Below, in pieces: positions 1 to 11,342 of a stretch of DNA of 64,000 nucleotides. The translations under genes were made by a program, and so were the position numbers. Source of the stretch: Dolomedes plantarius (taxonomy: Eukaryota > Arthropoda > Arachnida > Araneae > Dolomedidae); contig OU015496.1 of assembly GCA_907164885.2 (NCBI GenBank), positions 140,526,685 to 140,590,684 on the forward strand. Reading direction: 5' to 3'. The notes under the pieces are model-generated. The model was not told the DNA's origin and did no database searches. It saw nothing but the letters and a program-made list of their open reading frames with translations. Each line of letters starts with the position of its first letter. Positions within the stretch are counted from its first letter, which is position 1.

Positions 1-1019
1 TCTCTCTCACGTGATTTAAAAGTGCTATTTAATCTTTGCCTCAATATTAGGTGTTAATCTGTAATTTGTATAATTCATGAAAAATTTCTATTAAAATTTA
101 TTCTATTACAGATGAGGGCATTTCGGAATTTCCACCTATAGGGACTCATACACGATCCGGTTGATTTATTTTCATCTCGATTGTAAAACTTCTTTCTATG
201 ATATTTTATACGATTTACTTTGTTACGATTACTTTGTAATTTACTAGTTTTTATGAGAACTTTTTATACTTTTTATAGAAACCGCTGATTATACATTTCA
301 AAAAAATATTTTGTATGATTTGAAGACATTTTTGTTTTTATGATTAAAATATGTTAATCATATGATTGTAGATTCTTTTTGTACAAACACTTAAAAGTGG
401 GTTTGCATATTGCAGATAAGTAATAAACTTTATACCAGACTGAATCGTATTGAATATTTCCTTATAAACATTAATTATAAATATGTGAAGGCTCAAATTC
501 CGAAAAGAGTTAGAAGTTTTAATGGAAATAAGCTTCCCTCTTCAGAAAAATAAACGATTAGTAAGCACATTTATGAGGTTAGTATATTTGTCATTGAAAT
601 CAGACGAGGAGGAGCTATATTCATTTATTATGGCAACTCATTTATTTATACTAGTAAGAAGTCATTCAGTATCAAGTCTTCGGACTAAAATGGTTGAGTA
701 ACCTTCATGGTGCTTAGAAATTAGGAGGAAAAATTGAGCGGGCATACAAGTTTCAAGAGAATAATAGATTTCAAGTGTTAAAGGAAAAGACATTCAAGAA
801 GAATGTAACTGGAAAATATGTAGACTTAAGTCCTGAGTCGGACAGGTTATTTTCATCTACCGAATATATAAAATTCTCGAGAAAAAGAGGATGGTGAACA
901 AATCAGTCACATATATATATGTATACTCCAGACGGGGACGGTCCGGCAATTGTCATCTAACAAACATAGAAAACTCATGAGAGAAAAGAGAGTATGGGGA
1001 AGAAATCAGTCCCACATTT
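1..1019. other. unassigned AT-rich DNA, no gene seen
   Basis: No open frame of useful length and no recognisable element end was found. A loosely repeated block around 885-925 and 975-1025 (both contain AAATCAGTC followed by a TA-rich tract) suggests an old local duplication. Confidence 0.5.
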
Positions 1020-1049
1020 ATATATACATACATATATATATATACATAC

Positions 1050-1091
<42 letters not shown>
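1020..1091. repeat. (TA)n microsatellite, insertion target
   Basis: Alternating TA with a few C/G interruptions ends exactly where the 5' LTR of the next element begins. The same tract resumes right after the 3' LTR (8496 onwards), so the element landed inside it. Confidence 0.9.
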
Positions 1092-1094
<3 letters not shown>

Positions 1095-1517
1095 AAGAAT
1101 CCGTTACGATCTTTCCGAATAAATCACCCAGACAGCCGGACCTCCCACAGCAGGTGACCAGCGAACAGTTCTATCTATCAGCGTCAAGTTGTCTGCAAGC
1201 AGAGAATAGTGTTGCTCCTAGCCGCCGGGCCTGGGAGGAAGTAAACTAATGACTATTTCGACGTGAACTAATGATTTTCAGATCAGCTGATTTATAAGAA
1301 CCGACCACATGGCGCGTTGTCAAGCGAATCACAGCCAACGGACATAACGTCACAAATTGTGCCAGCCAACCTAAACTTGTGCAGTCACGTGACCGGAAGC
1401 ACGGTTGCCAACGCCGCCAGAAGAAATCCAGTTTTTGGACAGACTTGGTCGAGACTCTCATCTAGAGAGCAACTTTCGTCTACGTTGTCCTGGAGCGACC
1501 GACTTGATCCTGACTTA

Positions 1518-1735
1518 TTTTTCAGAGCAGCCCGCTCGAAGCTTCTCGTCAACGAATACTTCACCCTGAAGTATAGCTATCTCAGAGCATCCTGTTCTAC
1601 AGGCTTCTGTTAGTTCGTTACTTCATCTAGAAGTTATCTTCATATTTCAGAGCAGCCCGCTCTATAAGCTTCCCGTGATTCTAACTGTCTTTACGAAGTT
1701 ATTCTATTTTCAGAGCTGTACGCTCTAGAGGCTGT
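1518..1735 (+). repeat. four hairpin modules in the LTR
   Basis: The motif TTTCAGAGC or CTCAGAGC occurs four times about 55-75 bp apart. Each is followed after 5 nt by GCTC(T) or a near match, so each copy can fold as a short AGAGC/GCTCT stem-loop. The same modules are present in the 3' LTR. Confidence 0.6.
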
Positions 1736-1892
1736 GTACCGACCTTCTAGTTCCGCTGTGACTGTACGTGCATCTTATCATCGAAATTATTTGGTTATTA
1801 CGAGGGCCAGTTCCCTCTATGTCTAGAGGTAGATCAACATTGTACATAGTGTAAACATTGTACATAGTGTAAAAAGTTTCGGACTAAAATTT

Positions 1893-1898
1893 AATAAA
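1893..1898 (+). terminator. LTR poly(A) signal AATAAA
   Basis: A canonical AATAAA hexamer lies 66 bp before the LTR end and is repeated at 8424-8429 in the 3' LTR, where it would end the element's transcript. Confidence 0.5.
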
Positions 1899-1964
1899 AC
1901 TGTAATTTAACGTAGTAGACTGACTCTGAACATTTTTAGCTACCCGGAGTCTGAAGTTATCACA

Positions 1965-2000
1965 GTCTACTATAAATGGTGGCAGAGTGTCTGGGATTTT
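1965..2000 (+). other. possible primer binding site
   Basis: TGGTGGCAGAGTGTCTGGGA starts at 1977, 12 nt after the LTR. It resembles tRNA-Leu-type sites (TGGTGTCAGA...GGGAT), but the offset is large and the match imperfect. Confidence 0.3.
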
Positions 2001-3079
2001 GCCATTAATTAAAAATTGGCAATCCACCCCTTCGAATTAGGAAATTAGAGTAGGAAGCCCATCTAGGACTTTTTGTGCGGACGTCCAGTCTCAAGTGTGT
2101 AAATCACAGATACCAGTATATAGCAGCGAGCAGCCTACCAACAGTGGATTTGTGCAGCGATCAAGTATTGGGGCTGCATATTAAATAAGGAAATCCCCCC
2201 AGAACCAGCCTGGAAAGACCTTGCCTAGCTTCAACGAGAGCCTACAATCCAGTCTTCAAAATTAGACAAGGTAAGCCTGTTTTCTCATTAGAGGCAAAAG
2301 TAATTAATTGATTAGAATCTGTGTAAATGTTTGTTAACATGTGTAAATTAATGTTTCATGGGAAATAACTATTGAATTGAAATAAGTAAATTATCTGTGA
2401 GAAATTAATTAATTTAGTCAAAAGTAAATTAATGAAGTATTAGAATTGTTTATGCAAAATAATAGGGTAAAAATGAATTGTATGCAATGTGTTTAAAATT
2501 TTAAAAGAAAAGTGAATGAACAAATATTTGTTAGATGAATACTAGAACTGTGGATAATCTGATTTAAGTACTTAAATTAATTGAAATTAAGTAACTGTAT
2601 TTTGCCAACTAATTTAGTCAATTATTGAAATTAAGTAATTGTGTATTGGAAACTAATTTAGTCAATTATTGAAACTAAGAAATTGTGTATTGCAAATTAA
2701 ATTAGCCAATTATTGAAATTAAGTAACTGTGGATTGCAAATTAATTTAGTCAGTTATTGAACTTGTGTAGAGTGCTTAAGATTATAGTGAAGTAGCATTG
2801 ATTTATTATGTGTGTGAAATTTGGTCTGAAAAATTTTAAACATTTTTGAATTGTATGTGCCATGTAAGGATTTCAAACGAGTCTTTTAAACTGTAATCTT
2901 TCGGAGTAACCCCCCCCCCTTTTTTCTTGGAAGAACGTAGCAGTAGAATTCCCCGAATTGAGAGGGCTCTATTGTAAAGGCGTGAGAAAAGCGGACAACC
3001 AGTTCTTTTGTTGTGTTGAGGTCAAGATTCCGAGGGTTCCGGTAAGGTTAAGTTGTGGATAAATAGTTATTGAGGCAAA
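2001..3079 (+). other. untranslated leader of the Gmr1-like element
   Basis: About 1.1 kb of non-coding AT-rich DNA lies between the LTR and gag. It holds the 44-bp tandem repeat listed separately and C- and T-runs near 2910. No coding frame is supported. Confidence 0.6.
2581..2762 (+). repeat. 44-bp tandem repeat, four copies
   Basis: The motif TTGAAATTAAGTAACTG and variants begins at 2581, 2625, 2669 and 2713, a strict 44-bp period, with a partial fifth copy at 2757. It lies in the element's leader. Confidence 0.8.
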
Positions 3080-4131
3080 ATGTCGTTTTTAACAAAATAC
3101 AAGAAAATTGACTTGCACAATTTGGCTTTGGAGCTGTAAGTAGCAATTCAAGAGTCAGATAGAATAATCGATCTGGCAAAAACAATTTCAGAAAGTGAAG
3201 GTTTCGAGGAAGAGAGCGCTAAAAATATTCTCGTAAATCTTAATGATTTACGAGAATCATTAAGATTTACGAAGATAGAAAATTGCAGGAGATTAAAGAA
3301 GAGAAAGCAGCAGAACGCGCTTCCGTGAACTCAGAAAGCGGGAACCCGTCTAGGCATGTTAAATCGGTAATGCAGAGGTATGATGCCGAAAAGATAGACA
3401 TAGCTTTATTCTTAAATCTGTTTGAGAGGCAAGCTAGGAAATTGAAAATTAATGATTCTGATTTAGTGTCAGAGTTACTAAGTCTTTTGCCGAGCGAAAT
3501 AGCGGGAATAATCATCAGGGAACCTGAAGAAAAAAAATGATAATTACGAATATGTTAAGTCGGTACTGCTAGACAGGTTTAAACTCAGTACCGAAGCATT
3601 CCGTACGAAGTTCCAAACCCATCAACGGCAGAACGGTGTTTTGTGGAAAGATTTAATATTTGAGTTGAGGAGCTATTTAGAGGGATGGTTAGATGGAATT
3701 GAAATTAAAGATTTTGAGTCACTCAAAGAACTTATGGTAGCCGACCAAATAAAGCGACGCGTACCAGCGGAAAATAAAGATCATTTCGTAGATGTATGGG
3801 GAACACTAAATGATCCTATAACTTTAGTAAATAAGCTAGACGCGTATGAGTCGACCCGCCGATTCGTAAAGAAACCGACTCAAATTAAACCACCCGAGAA
3901 TAGAAAGGTAGACCGCCCCAAGCAGTCAGAGAAAGTTAGTCCCGCGACGAAAAAGGGAGTAGAGAAATCAGGCCCAAAAGAGTGGCGCAACGCTGCTAAC
4001 AAAAATAATAACGATTGGAGGACCAGGGAGTATGAGAAGCGAAGTGGCCCCACTTGCTTTCAGTGTGTCAGAGTGGTCATATCCGCCCAAACTGTCCCGA
4101 ATTAAAAAAATCCAGCGAGATCATAAACAAT
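3080..4131 (+). pseudogene. gag: gag of the Gmr1-like element, frameshifted
   Basis: An ATG at 3080 opens a short frame closed by TAA 19 codons later. Similarity then continues in pieces: a helical block at 3283-3540 (ends in an A8 run, probably a frameshift) and 3641-4105. The pieces resemble the gag at 52574, sharing FRxKF, a W-(L/E)-G block and a DQ(I/L)K block, which is a SCAN-like capsid region. At 4050-4105 a CCHC zinc knuckle is split between two frames: CFQC in one and GHIRPNC in the next. Gag would form the particle and bind RNA. The protein cannot be made from this copy without several frame corrections. Confidence 0.75.
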
Positions 4132-4565
4132 CTAGCTACGACGGAAGATTTTTCTCCTGCGTTTAAGCCCTACTTAAGCGAAGCTCGCGTGAATCAGGTC
4201 CAAACCGTAGTATTGCGTGATAGCGGGAGTTGCGTAGATTTGTGCCCAGCTAAATTATTTAAACCCGGAGATTAAACCGGAGAAAATATTTGGCTCAAAC
4301 AGCCCTTAAAAATGTATTTAGATGTCTACCCTTAGCTCGAGTAACACTTGAGCGCCCAGAATTCGGCCAGGTGATAACAAAAGCCGCCGTGGTAGGTCGG
4401 AGTGTGGAAATGAACCACTACTTGCTGGGGAATGCCACTCAGGAGCTGATAGAAGCGCAAAAATTAAAACCAGCTAGCGTTAATGCCGTCACCCGAAGTC
4501 AAGTAAGCGGGAGGAAATTCAAACAGGAAATTCTGCAGAGAACGGGGAGGCGGTCGAACGACTAA
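4132..4565 (+). pseudogene. aspartic protease region of the Gmr1-like element
   Basis: The frame at 4054-4275 contains VVLRDSGS, the DSG active site of a retroviral-type aspartic protease, about 45 codons after the zinc knuckle. A stop at 4275 and a frame change lead into 4290-4565, which looks like the C-terminal half of the same domain (the block ending YLLGNATQEL). It would cut the Gag-Pol polyprotein. Its place directly before integrase is part of the unusual gene order. Confidence 0.65.
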
Positions 4566-4627
4566 CAGAGTCGCCAGAGTCCGACGTTAATTCGCCGGAT
4601 GACTTAGAACATATAGAATTACCGGTA

Positions 4628-5960
4628 GTGGTAGAAACTGACGATTCATTAGGGGAAGTGAGTGCCGACACTTTCGCTTTAGAACAAAAAAATTGTCCTG
4701 AACTTACACCTATTTGGGAAAAAGTTAAGCAACAGAAAACCCTGGAATTTGTGGTCGAAAACGAATTACTTTTTAGGAAATCACGAGATCACAGAGGGGA
4801 GGAAAGAAAACAATTGATTGTACCAACTAAGTACAGGTCAAAAGTTTTAAGTTTATGCCATGATGGCATCGGATCGCACATGGGAATGTCAAAAAGTAAA
4901 GACAAATTATTGAGATATTATTTTTGGCCCCAGTGCATAAAAGAGTGTGAGGACTTTGTTAGATCGTGTGACCTATGCCAAAGAATAGGGAAATCACAAG
5001 AACAAAAGAAAGCCCCGCTTAAATTAGTCCCAGTAATTACGGAGGTTTTCACAAAAATTAACGTGGATATTGTGGGTCCATTGCCGATTTCTCCAAAGAG
5101 AAATCAATATATTTTAACTGCGTTGTGCATGGCATCCAAGTACCCGGAAGCCATACTTTTGAGTGCTGTAAACTCTGAAAATGTGACGGGGGCTCTGTTA
5201 GAAATTTTCAGTCGGATAGGGTTCCCTAAGGAATTACAATTAGATAATGCTACCTATTTCACCAGCAATTTAACGACCATGTTTCTGGAGAAATTCGGAA
5301 TTAAGGTGACGAGAAGCTCAATATATCATCCGCAAAGCAATCCCGTTGAACGTTTTCACCGCACCATTAAACGGCCCCCTGAAAGTTATCTGCCTTGAAG
5401 CAAAAGAAAATTGGGAAGTAGGATTACCCTCAGCCATGTTAGCTCTTAGATATGTCACACATTTATCTACTGGATTTAGTCCGGCGGAATTGATATTTGA
5501 GAAGAATTTAAGGGTGCCGGAAACACTACTTTTTGAAAAATGGTCTAGGAAGTCGCCGGAGACTAATGTGGTTACAGAGTATGTTTTCAAGCTGATGAAC
5601 AGGCTACGGAACTGTCAGGAGATCGCTTCCGAAACCGAAAGGGAGATCAAAGTAAAAAGGAAAGCTTATTATGATAAAGGGTCAGTGAGGAGAGAGTTTA
5701 AAGTTGGGGAGAAAGTTTTGGTTTTATCCTCTTGTCCCGCAAACAAATTTGCCGTTAAGTGGGTGGGACCTGGAGAAATTGAGAAGAAATTGTCAGAGAC
5801 AAATTACATCGTAAAAATGCCGGGGAAGACTGACAAGGTACAGGTGTACCACGTAAACCTATTAAAACCATACCACCAACGTATGGATTGTGTAAATTTA
5901 ATTATGTGCGAAGAAATTACAAATGAGAACAGCGAAACTGACCTAGAGATCCAATACCCT
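4628..5960 (+). pseudogene. integrase of the Gmr1-like element
   Basis: Domains in order are an H2C2 zinc-binding block (CHDGIGSHMG...CDLCQ, 4835-4990), a catalytic core with Asp in NVDIVGP (about 5066), Asp in LQLDNATYF (5243) and Glu in VERFHR (5348), and a C-terminal KWVGPGEI...HVNLLKPY block (5755-5880) of the GPY/F type. The second Asp to Glu spacing looks one residue short. A frameshift lies in a C-run near 5375, after which the frame from 5346 carries on. The protein would insert cDNA into the genome. It lies between protease and RT, the reverse of the usual Ty3 order. Confidence 0.88.
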
Positions 5961-6944
5961 GTATCAAGCCCGAATATTTTCGACTACCAGGAGATTATTA
6001 AGGGTAGAATGTTAGAAGAGAGATGTACTCCCGAACAAATCCTAGAGTTAGGTGAGTTGTTACAAAACCATCCGAAATTATTCTCGAACGATCCGGGCCG
6101 AACGCATCCAATTGAGCATGATATTGAGCTCATTAGTGACAAACCAGTCAGATCCAAATCCTATAGGACTTCACCGCGGCAAAATGAGATCCTAAAAACC
6201 GAAATTAAAAGAATGTTAGATCTAAAAATCATCGAAATTGGAGAGTCGGATTATACCTCTCCAATGATATTAGTCGAAAGTCCAGGTCGAGAGCCTCGCC
6301 CATGTGTAGATTACAGACGCCTTAACTCCGTTATCAGAACAGAGTATTATCCACTACCGAACATGGATGACCGTATCGAGAAAGTGGCCGCCGCTAAATT
6401 TATTACGGTAATCGATTTGACTAAGGGTTATTGGCAAATCCCCTTGAGCGCTAGGGCGCAAAGACTTGCGAGTTTTGTGACTACTTTTGGGACATATCGC
6501 CCCCTAGTCCTTCCCTTCGGGTTAGTGAATGCACCCTATTTCTTCTCAAAATTTATGGCGCAGCTACTTTTGGGATGTGACGTCTTCTGCGTTCCATATT
6601 TGGACGATGTCGCCATATTCTCTGAAAATTGGCAAGATCACCTAAAACATCTAGATATGATCTTGAAGAAAATAGCATCTGCCAGGCTAACGATCAAACC
6701 TTCCAAGTGCAAATTCGCACAAGGTCGTGTTAAGTATTTGGGACACATGGTGGGAGAAGGACGTCGGACGCCGACCGAAGCAAAAATTAAAGCAGTAGTA
6801 GATTTTCCTACACCGCGGGATAAGACCCAAATCCGACAGTTCCTTGGACTTAGTGGTTATTATGCTAGATACATTCCTAACTATGCGGTCATAGATGAGC
6901 CGCTGACGCGGGCGGTAAAAGGAAAACACAGAAAGGAGAGATGA
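5961..6944 (+). pseudogene. reverse transcriptase of the Gmr1-like element
   Basis: It is in one frame with the C-terminal end of the integrase. RT motifs run in order: CVDYRRLNS, DLTKGYWQIPL, LPFGLVNAPYFF, and the catalytic YLDD at 6598-6609, then KYLGHMV and the thumb/connection block RQFLGLSGYYARYIP. The catalytic residues are intact. The frame stops at 6944 with a shift into the RNase H region. It would copy element RNA into DNA. Confidence 0.92.
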
Positions 6945-7409
6945 ATGGTCGGAGGAGTGCAATACAGCGTTTCAAGAGTTGAAAACGAAACTAACTGAGA
7001 AACCTGTTTTGTACGCCCCGGACTTCGCCAAAGAATTTTCCTGCAAACCGATGCATCCGACATTGGTATCGGTATAATATTGGCACAAAAGGGACCGGAG
7101 AATACTGACCATCCAGTGTTGTACCTTAGTAAAAAATTTACTAATGCAGAAAAGAAGTTTTGCACCGCCGAAAAAGAGTGCGCAGGCATAATATACGCCA
7201 TAAAGAATCTAAGACATTACCTGGATGGGCAGAGATTCACCATCGAGACTGATCACAATCCGCTCGATTTTCTTAAGACAAATGCGGGAAATAACCCAAG
7301 GCTTATGAGATGGGCTCTTGCCTTACAGCCTTTCAATTATCAAATTGTCCACAAATCTGGTAAATTGATAGGTCATGTCGATTGCCTAAGCCGTTTCATG
7401 GCAGAATAG
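6945..7409 (+). pseudogene. RNase H of the Gmr1-like element
   Basis: Two frame changes (near 6930 and 7045) separate it from RT. Recognisable blocks are LQTDASDIGIG, FTNAEKKFCTAEKECAGI, IETDHNPLDFL and the tail HVDCLSRF. It ends at 7409 with no integrase downstream, which confirms that RNase H is the last pol domain. Confidence 0.85.
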
Positions 7410-7657
7410 AAACCTTAAGTCAGGCGTAATGTTGTAAATAAATTAATGTAGAGTGTGAAAATAATTAATGAATTGTGTAAATAAATTAGTGTATTAATGT
7501 GTTAGGTAACCTCGTAATCATAATGTATTAGAATAAATGTATTAACGGTGTAGTAAATTAAATGCATTGCCTCGTATGATGTATCAGGTGAGCTGTGTCT
7601 AACCGTCATTTTCAGATTTTGCCATTATGCCAAAATCTCCTTCAAGGAGGGAGTGGT
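7410..7657 (+). other. 3' untranslated region and polypurine tract
   Basis: Low-complexity TAAAT/TTAATG-rich DNA lies between RNase H and the 3' LTR. The purine-rich AAGGAGGGAGTGG (7645-7657) directly before the LTR is the likely plus-strand primer. Confidence 0.65.
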
Positions 7658-8495
7658 TGTAAGAATCCGTTACGACCTTTCCGAATAAATCACCCAGGCA
7701 GCCGGACCTCCCACAGCAGGTGACCAGCGAACAGTTCTATCTATCAGCGTCAAGGTGTTTGCAAGCAGAGAATAGTGTTGCTCCTAGCCGCCGGGCCTGG
7801 GAGGAAGTAAACTAATGACTATTTCGACGTGAACTAATGATTTTCAGATCAGCTGATTTATAAGAACCGACCACATGGCGCGTTGTCAAGCGAATCACAG
7901 CCAACGGACATAACGTCACAAATTGTGCCAGCCAACCTAAACTTGTTCAGTCACGTGACCGGAAGCACGGTTGCCAACGCCGCCAGAAGAAATCCAGTTT
8001 TTGGACAGACTTGGTCGAGACTCTCATCTAGAGAGCACCTTTCGTCTACGTTGTCACGGAGCGACCGACTTGATACTGACTTATTTTTCAGAGCAGCCCG
8101 CTCGAAGCTTCTTGTCAACGAATACTTCACCCTGAAGTATAGCTATCTCAGAGCATCCTGTTCTACAGGCTTCTGTTAGTTCGTTACTTCATATTTCAGA
8201 GCAGCCCGCTCTATAAGCTTCCCGTGATTCTAACTGTCTTTACGAAGTTATTCTATTTTCAGAGCTGTACGCTCTAGAGGCTGTGTACCGACCTTCTAGT
8301 TCCGCTGTGATTGTACGTGCATCTTATCATCGAAATTATTTGGTTATTACGAAGGCCAGTTCCCTCTATGTCTAGAGGTAGATCAACATTGTACATAGTG
8401 TAAAAAGTTTCGGACTAAAATTTAATAAAACTGTAATTTAATGTAGTAGACTGACTCTGAACATTTTTATCTACCCGGAGTCTGAAGTTATCACA
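7658..8495 (+). repeat. 3' LTR of the Gmr1-like element
   Basis: It matches 1092-1964 from TGTAAGAATC to TTATCACA, including the four hairpin modules and AATAAA (8424-8429), and is followed by (AT)n. Confidence 0.92.
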
Positions 8496-8504
8496 ATATA
8501 TATA

Positions 8505-8640
8505 TGTAACAATAAAACGCGTCGTCCTAAATTACTTTACTTTAAAGCATATTGTATTGTCAATAAAGTACGACCCCTTTTCAAAAATTGCGACCTAAAA
8601 GTAAAATAAGATAATTTATCGTAGCCCTGCAGATCATTAA
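8505..8640 (+). repeat. LTR A, left part
   Basis: It corresponds to the first 136 bp of LTR B (17307 onwards): TGTAACAA, then AATAAAGTACGACCCC, then GCGACCTAAAAGTAAAATAA. It ends in TTAA, where the piggyBac-like insertion begins. Confidence 0.9.
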
Positions 8641-8660
8641 CCCTTTCACCGGCTCAATTC

Positions 8661-11342
8661 GAAAGACTAATTCACCTATCCTGGCTTCTGAAACCTTTAC
8701 AGTTCTACTCTTCAAGCGGCCAGATTATTTCTCGAAAGGTTTGTTTTTACTGCATAACACTTCATTCCCCCTTTTTGAAGTATCCTTTGCTTGTCACTCC
8801 GCGACCCTCCCACAGTCATAAAATCTGTTAGCCCTTTTGAGGGTCTCCCCCAATTCCTTCCCCCAGCGGAAAAGGGGACTGGAAGCGGTACGGGATACTA
8901 ACGCCAGACAAATTTCTACTCCAATTCTTCGAGAAATCAATTGAATGCCCGTCCAACCGTTAAGGTATACGAGAAAACTGTTAACTAATCATCCCGAGCG
9001 CAATCCTGCTCAACTGGGACACACTGGCTCAAGGACACCGGGGCCTTCAACCCCAGCCCCTAAGCCGAAGACCGTCTAATAATTTATTAACAAAATTGTT
9101 TTTAAAATTTAGCAGTTAGTGGCAACCAACAATCCTATGTTCACTTTTCCCTGTTTTTTTTCTTTCCTTTCCTTCTTCTTCCTATTATTTTTTTCTTACT
9201 TTTACAGATTGCATTATAATGCTTACAATATCATTACACAATTATTACTATTTCACATTATTTTTTCATAATTACATCAAATTTATATACATACATATCA
9301 ACATGACAAGTTGACAAAAAAAATTGAAAGGTTACAATTTAACCTAACAATTACGTAAATACACCCACATAAAAACAATTTACTCTAATACATTCACATA
9401 CGTACAATAATACAAATTTCAATTGATATCAACTAAAATATTTAAACTTGACTTTCTATTAAAACATAACAATACAATTTAACTTAATTATTTACACAAT
9501 TATACATTTGTTTAGACTATTGCCTATACACTAACTTTTATGTAATTTCTAAAACATTCCCAAATGTATAAACATTTTTGCAGCTACAGTGATTAAATAA
9601 AATTACCAATACAATATATTGATTTTTTTGTACAAGCTTATATTATTAACCATTCTACTTCTTACATGCATTTATTTACTTGCAATACTGTGTAACCTGC
9701 ACCAAAAACTTGCACGTTATCTGCAAGCCTGCAACAGAAGATAAAGCGATAAGCAATTCTTCGAGAAAGCGGGAACTGAACTTAACTCGTATTCAAGTAG
9801 AAAATGACGCTCCCGTGGTGCCATTCATTTTCTCACGAAACAAGTCTTTCAGGCCAATTTTCAAATGGGCGCCTTAATAATACGGCAAATAGTGGGGCAC
9901 GGTACCAGCATTATCTGTTATTTATTTAGACAACGTCGAAAGCTATCAGATTTGCCTGGCATTAAATTCTGCAGTACTCAATAAGTGTTGCCTGAAATTA
10001 TCCATTTTCTCACAAATCGATTTCTCTGAGATCCATATTTGAGTTGTGCTAGTTCATATAAATATATAGTGAGTTTTATAAGTTTTTAAAATAAAAAAGT
10101 ACAGTTTTTAATAAACAAATTAAAATAAGAAAGTTAAAAATTTGATTTACATTTTTATCTATTCTAAGATTTATAATTATAATTTTTTTGTGTTTATTAA
10201 TTTTTGCACGACTAAGCGTGTTTCGTACTTTTTGCGCCATAATCGCTACTTTTAGTTACGTTATTGTAAATGAAAGTTATTTCATTATAGTAATAAAAGG
10301 CAAATTTGAAAAGCAATTTGCAAAGTTTTGAAGAAGTTTTTCCAATTTTTTTAATAGTACGTAAGTTTTTTAGAACAATGTAAGAAAAAATAAATTTGTC
10401 GTAAGATTTGTGCAGGTGCCCTCACTGAAAGGTTAAAAAATCAACTTTTGAATTCAAAAGAAATTTAAAAATTGAATATTCTATTTCTCATGCTTTAATT
10501 ATTAAACTAGCCGCTTCGCTCCCAGGCTTCACTCTGTGTTGTATAAAATCTGGGCTCTGAGGTGAGAGCCCCTTGCGTGCGATAGATTTCTGTGGACATC
10601 GCACACATACATACATATATAGTCAAACTTTTCTTTATCTCTATATTGTTATTTTAGCAGGCGATTTTAAATTTACTGCGAGCTTATTTTTTTTAAATAC
10701 CAAATATGACGTCACTGGTTCTCGTAACACGATGGAAACGATTTTCTTCCTTTTTAATTCCATGTTTTGATGTATATCAATTAGTAATTCGGTATTTAAA
10801 AATATCTGAAACTAAATCAGTGATTAAAAACCCAAAGTAGCCGATATAGATTTCGCACGTGATGTAACGTTAAATTTTAACTCAAATTGAGATTTGAAAA
10901 TAAAGAAATTGGCTAGAGAGATGGCAACGATTTATGAATAAATTGAACAGTTTTTAGTCTTTTTTCGCTATTTAAAAGGTTTTTAGACCAAAAATTAAAA
11001 AAGCTCATCGAGGTGTGTTAAATAGGTGTGTCAGGAACCTTTTCCTAAAATTTCGTATTCGCGAACCTCGTAATCTCTGTGATACGCCAAATAACATCAT
11101 ACATGCTCACAAACACTCTTATTTATATATAGTTAGCCGCTGCGCGACTTTGTTTTATATTTTCTTTTGCAAAAAAACTCAACAGAAAGTAACATATGTA
11201 AGGAATGTTACCATTACCTGTCATCATAAATATACGTTGTTAAGGTGTAGTGGAAGCTCAACCAAAAAATACATAATCGTTGCTAAATTCTCTATAAGGC
11301 TGATTCTAAAAACATCGTGATTAAAAAATGTGAATTTCCATT
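8661..11342. other. interior of the piggyBac-like insertion, no gene seen
   Basis: AT-rich DNA with only short open frames (for example 9680-9877 and 10573-10770) and no recognisable domain. The phrase CTAGCCGCTTCGCTCCCAGG near 10508 looks like a dispersed-repeat end but could not be assigned. Confidence 0.5.

Larger units (their letters stand above)
1092..1964 (+). repeat. 5' LTR of the Gmr1-like element
   Basis: It begins TGTAAGAATC, ends TTATCACA, and matches 7658-8495 over its full length. It keeps a 17-bp direct duplication near 1625 and an 18-bp one near 1845 that the 3' copy lacks. A poly(A) signal AATAAA lies at 1893-1898. Promoter position cannot be fixed by eye. Confidence 0.92.
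1092..8495 (+). mobile_element. complete Ty3/gypsy retrotransposon, Gmr1-like gene order
   Basis: Two LTRs of 873 and 838 bp (TGTAAGAATC...TTATCACA) enclose gag, protease, integrase, reverse transcriptase and RNase H in that order. Integrase upstream of RT is the hallmark of the Gmr1 group; ordinary Ty3/gypsy elements have RT-RNaseH-IN. ATAT flanks both ends, consistent with a 4-bp target duplication inside (TA)n. By eye the LTRs differ by about 14 substitutions plus 17- and 18-bp indels, so the insertion is fairly young. The coding region nevertheless has several frameshifts, so this copy is probably defective. Confidence 0.9.

Noticed and set aside
1317..1613. 98-codon open frame in the LTR, also in the 3' LTR (7883-8179)
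   Set aside because: Both copies are the same LTR sequence, so conservation is expected from LTR duplication. No domain, and the opposite strand is also partly open.
4628..5398. Gmr1-like order explained as two juxtaposed element fragments
   Set aside because: Integrase and RT blocks share one frame from 5346 to 6944, and a single near-identical LTR pair encloses them.
9680..9877. Short frame with CVTC and LHVIC, considered as a piggyBac C-terminal zinc region
   Set aside because: Spacing does not fit the piggyBac Cys pattern and no DDE region lies upstream.
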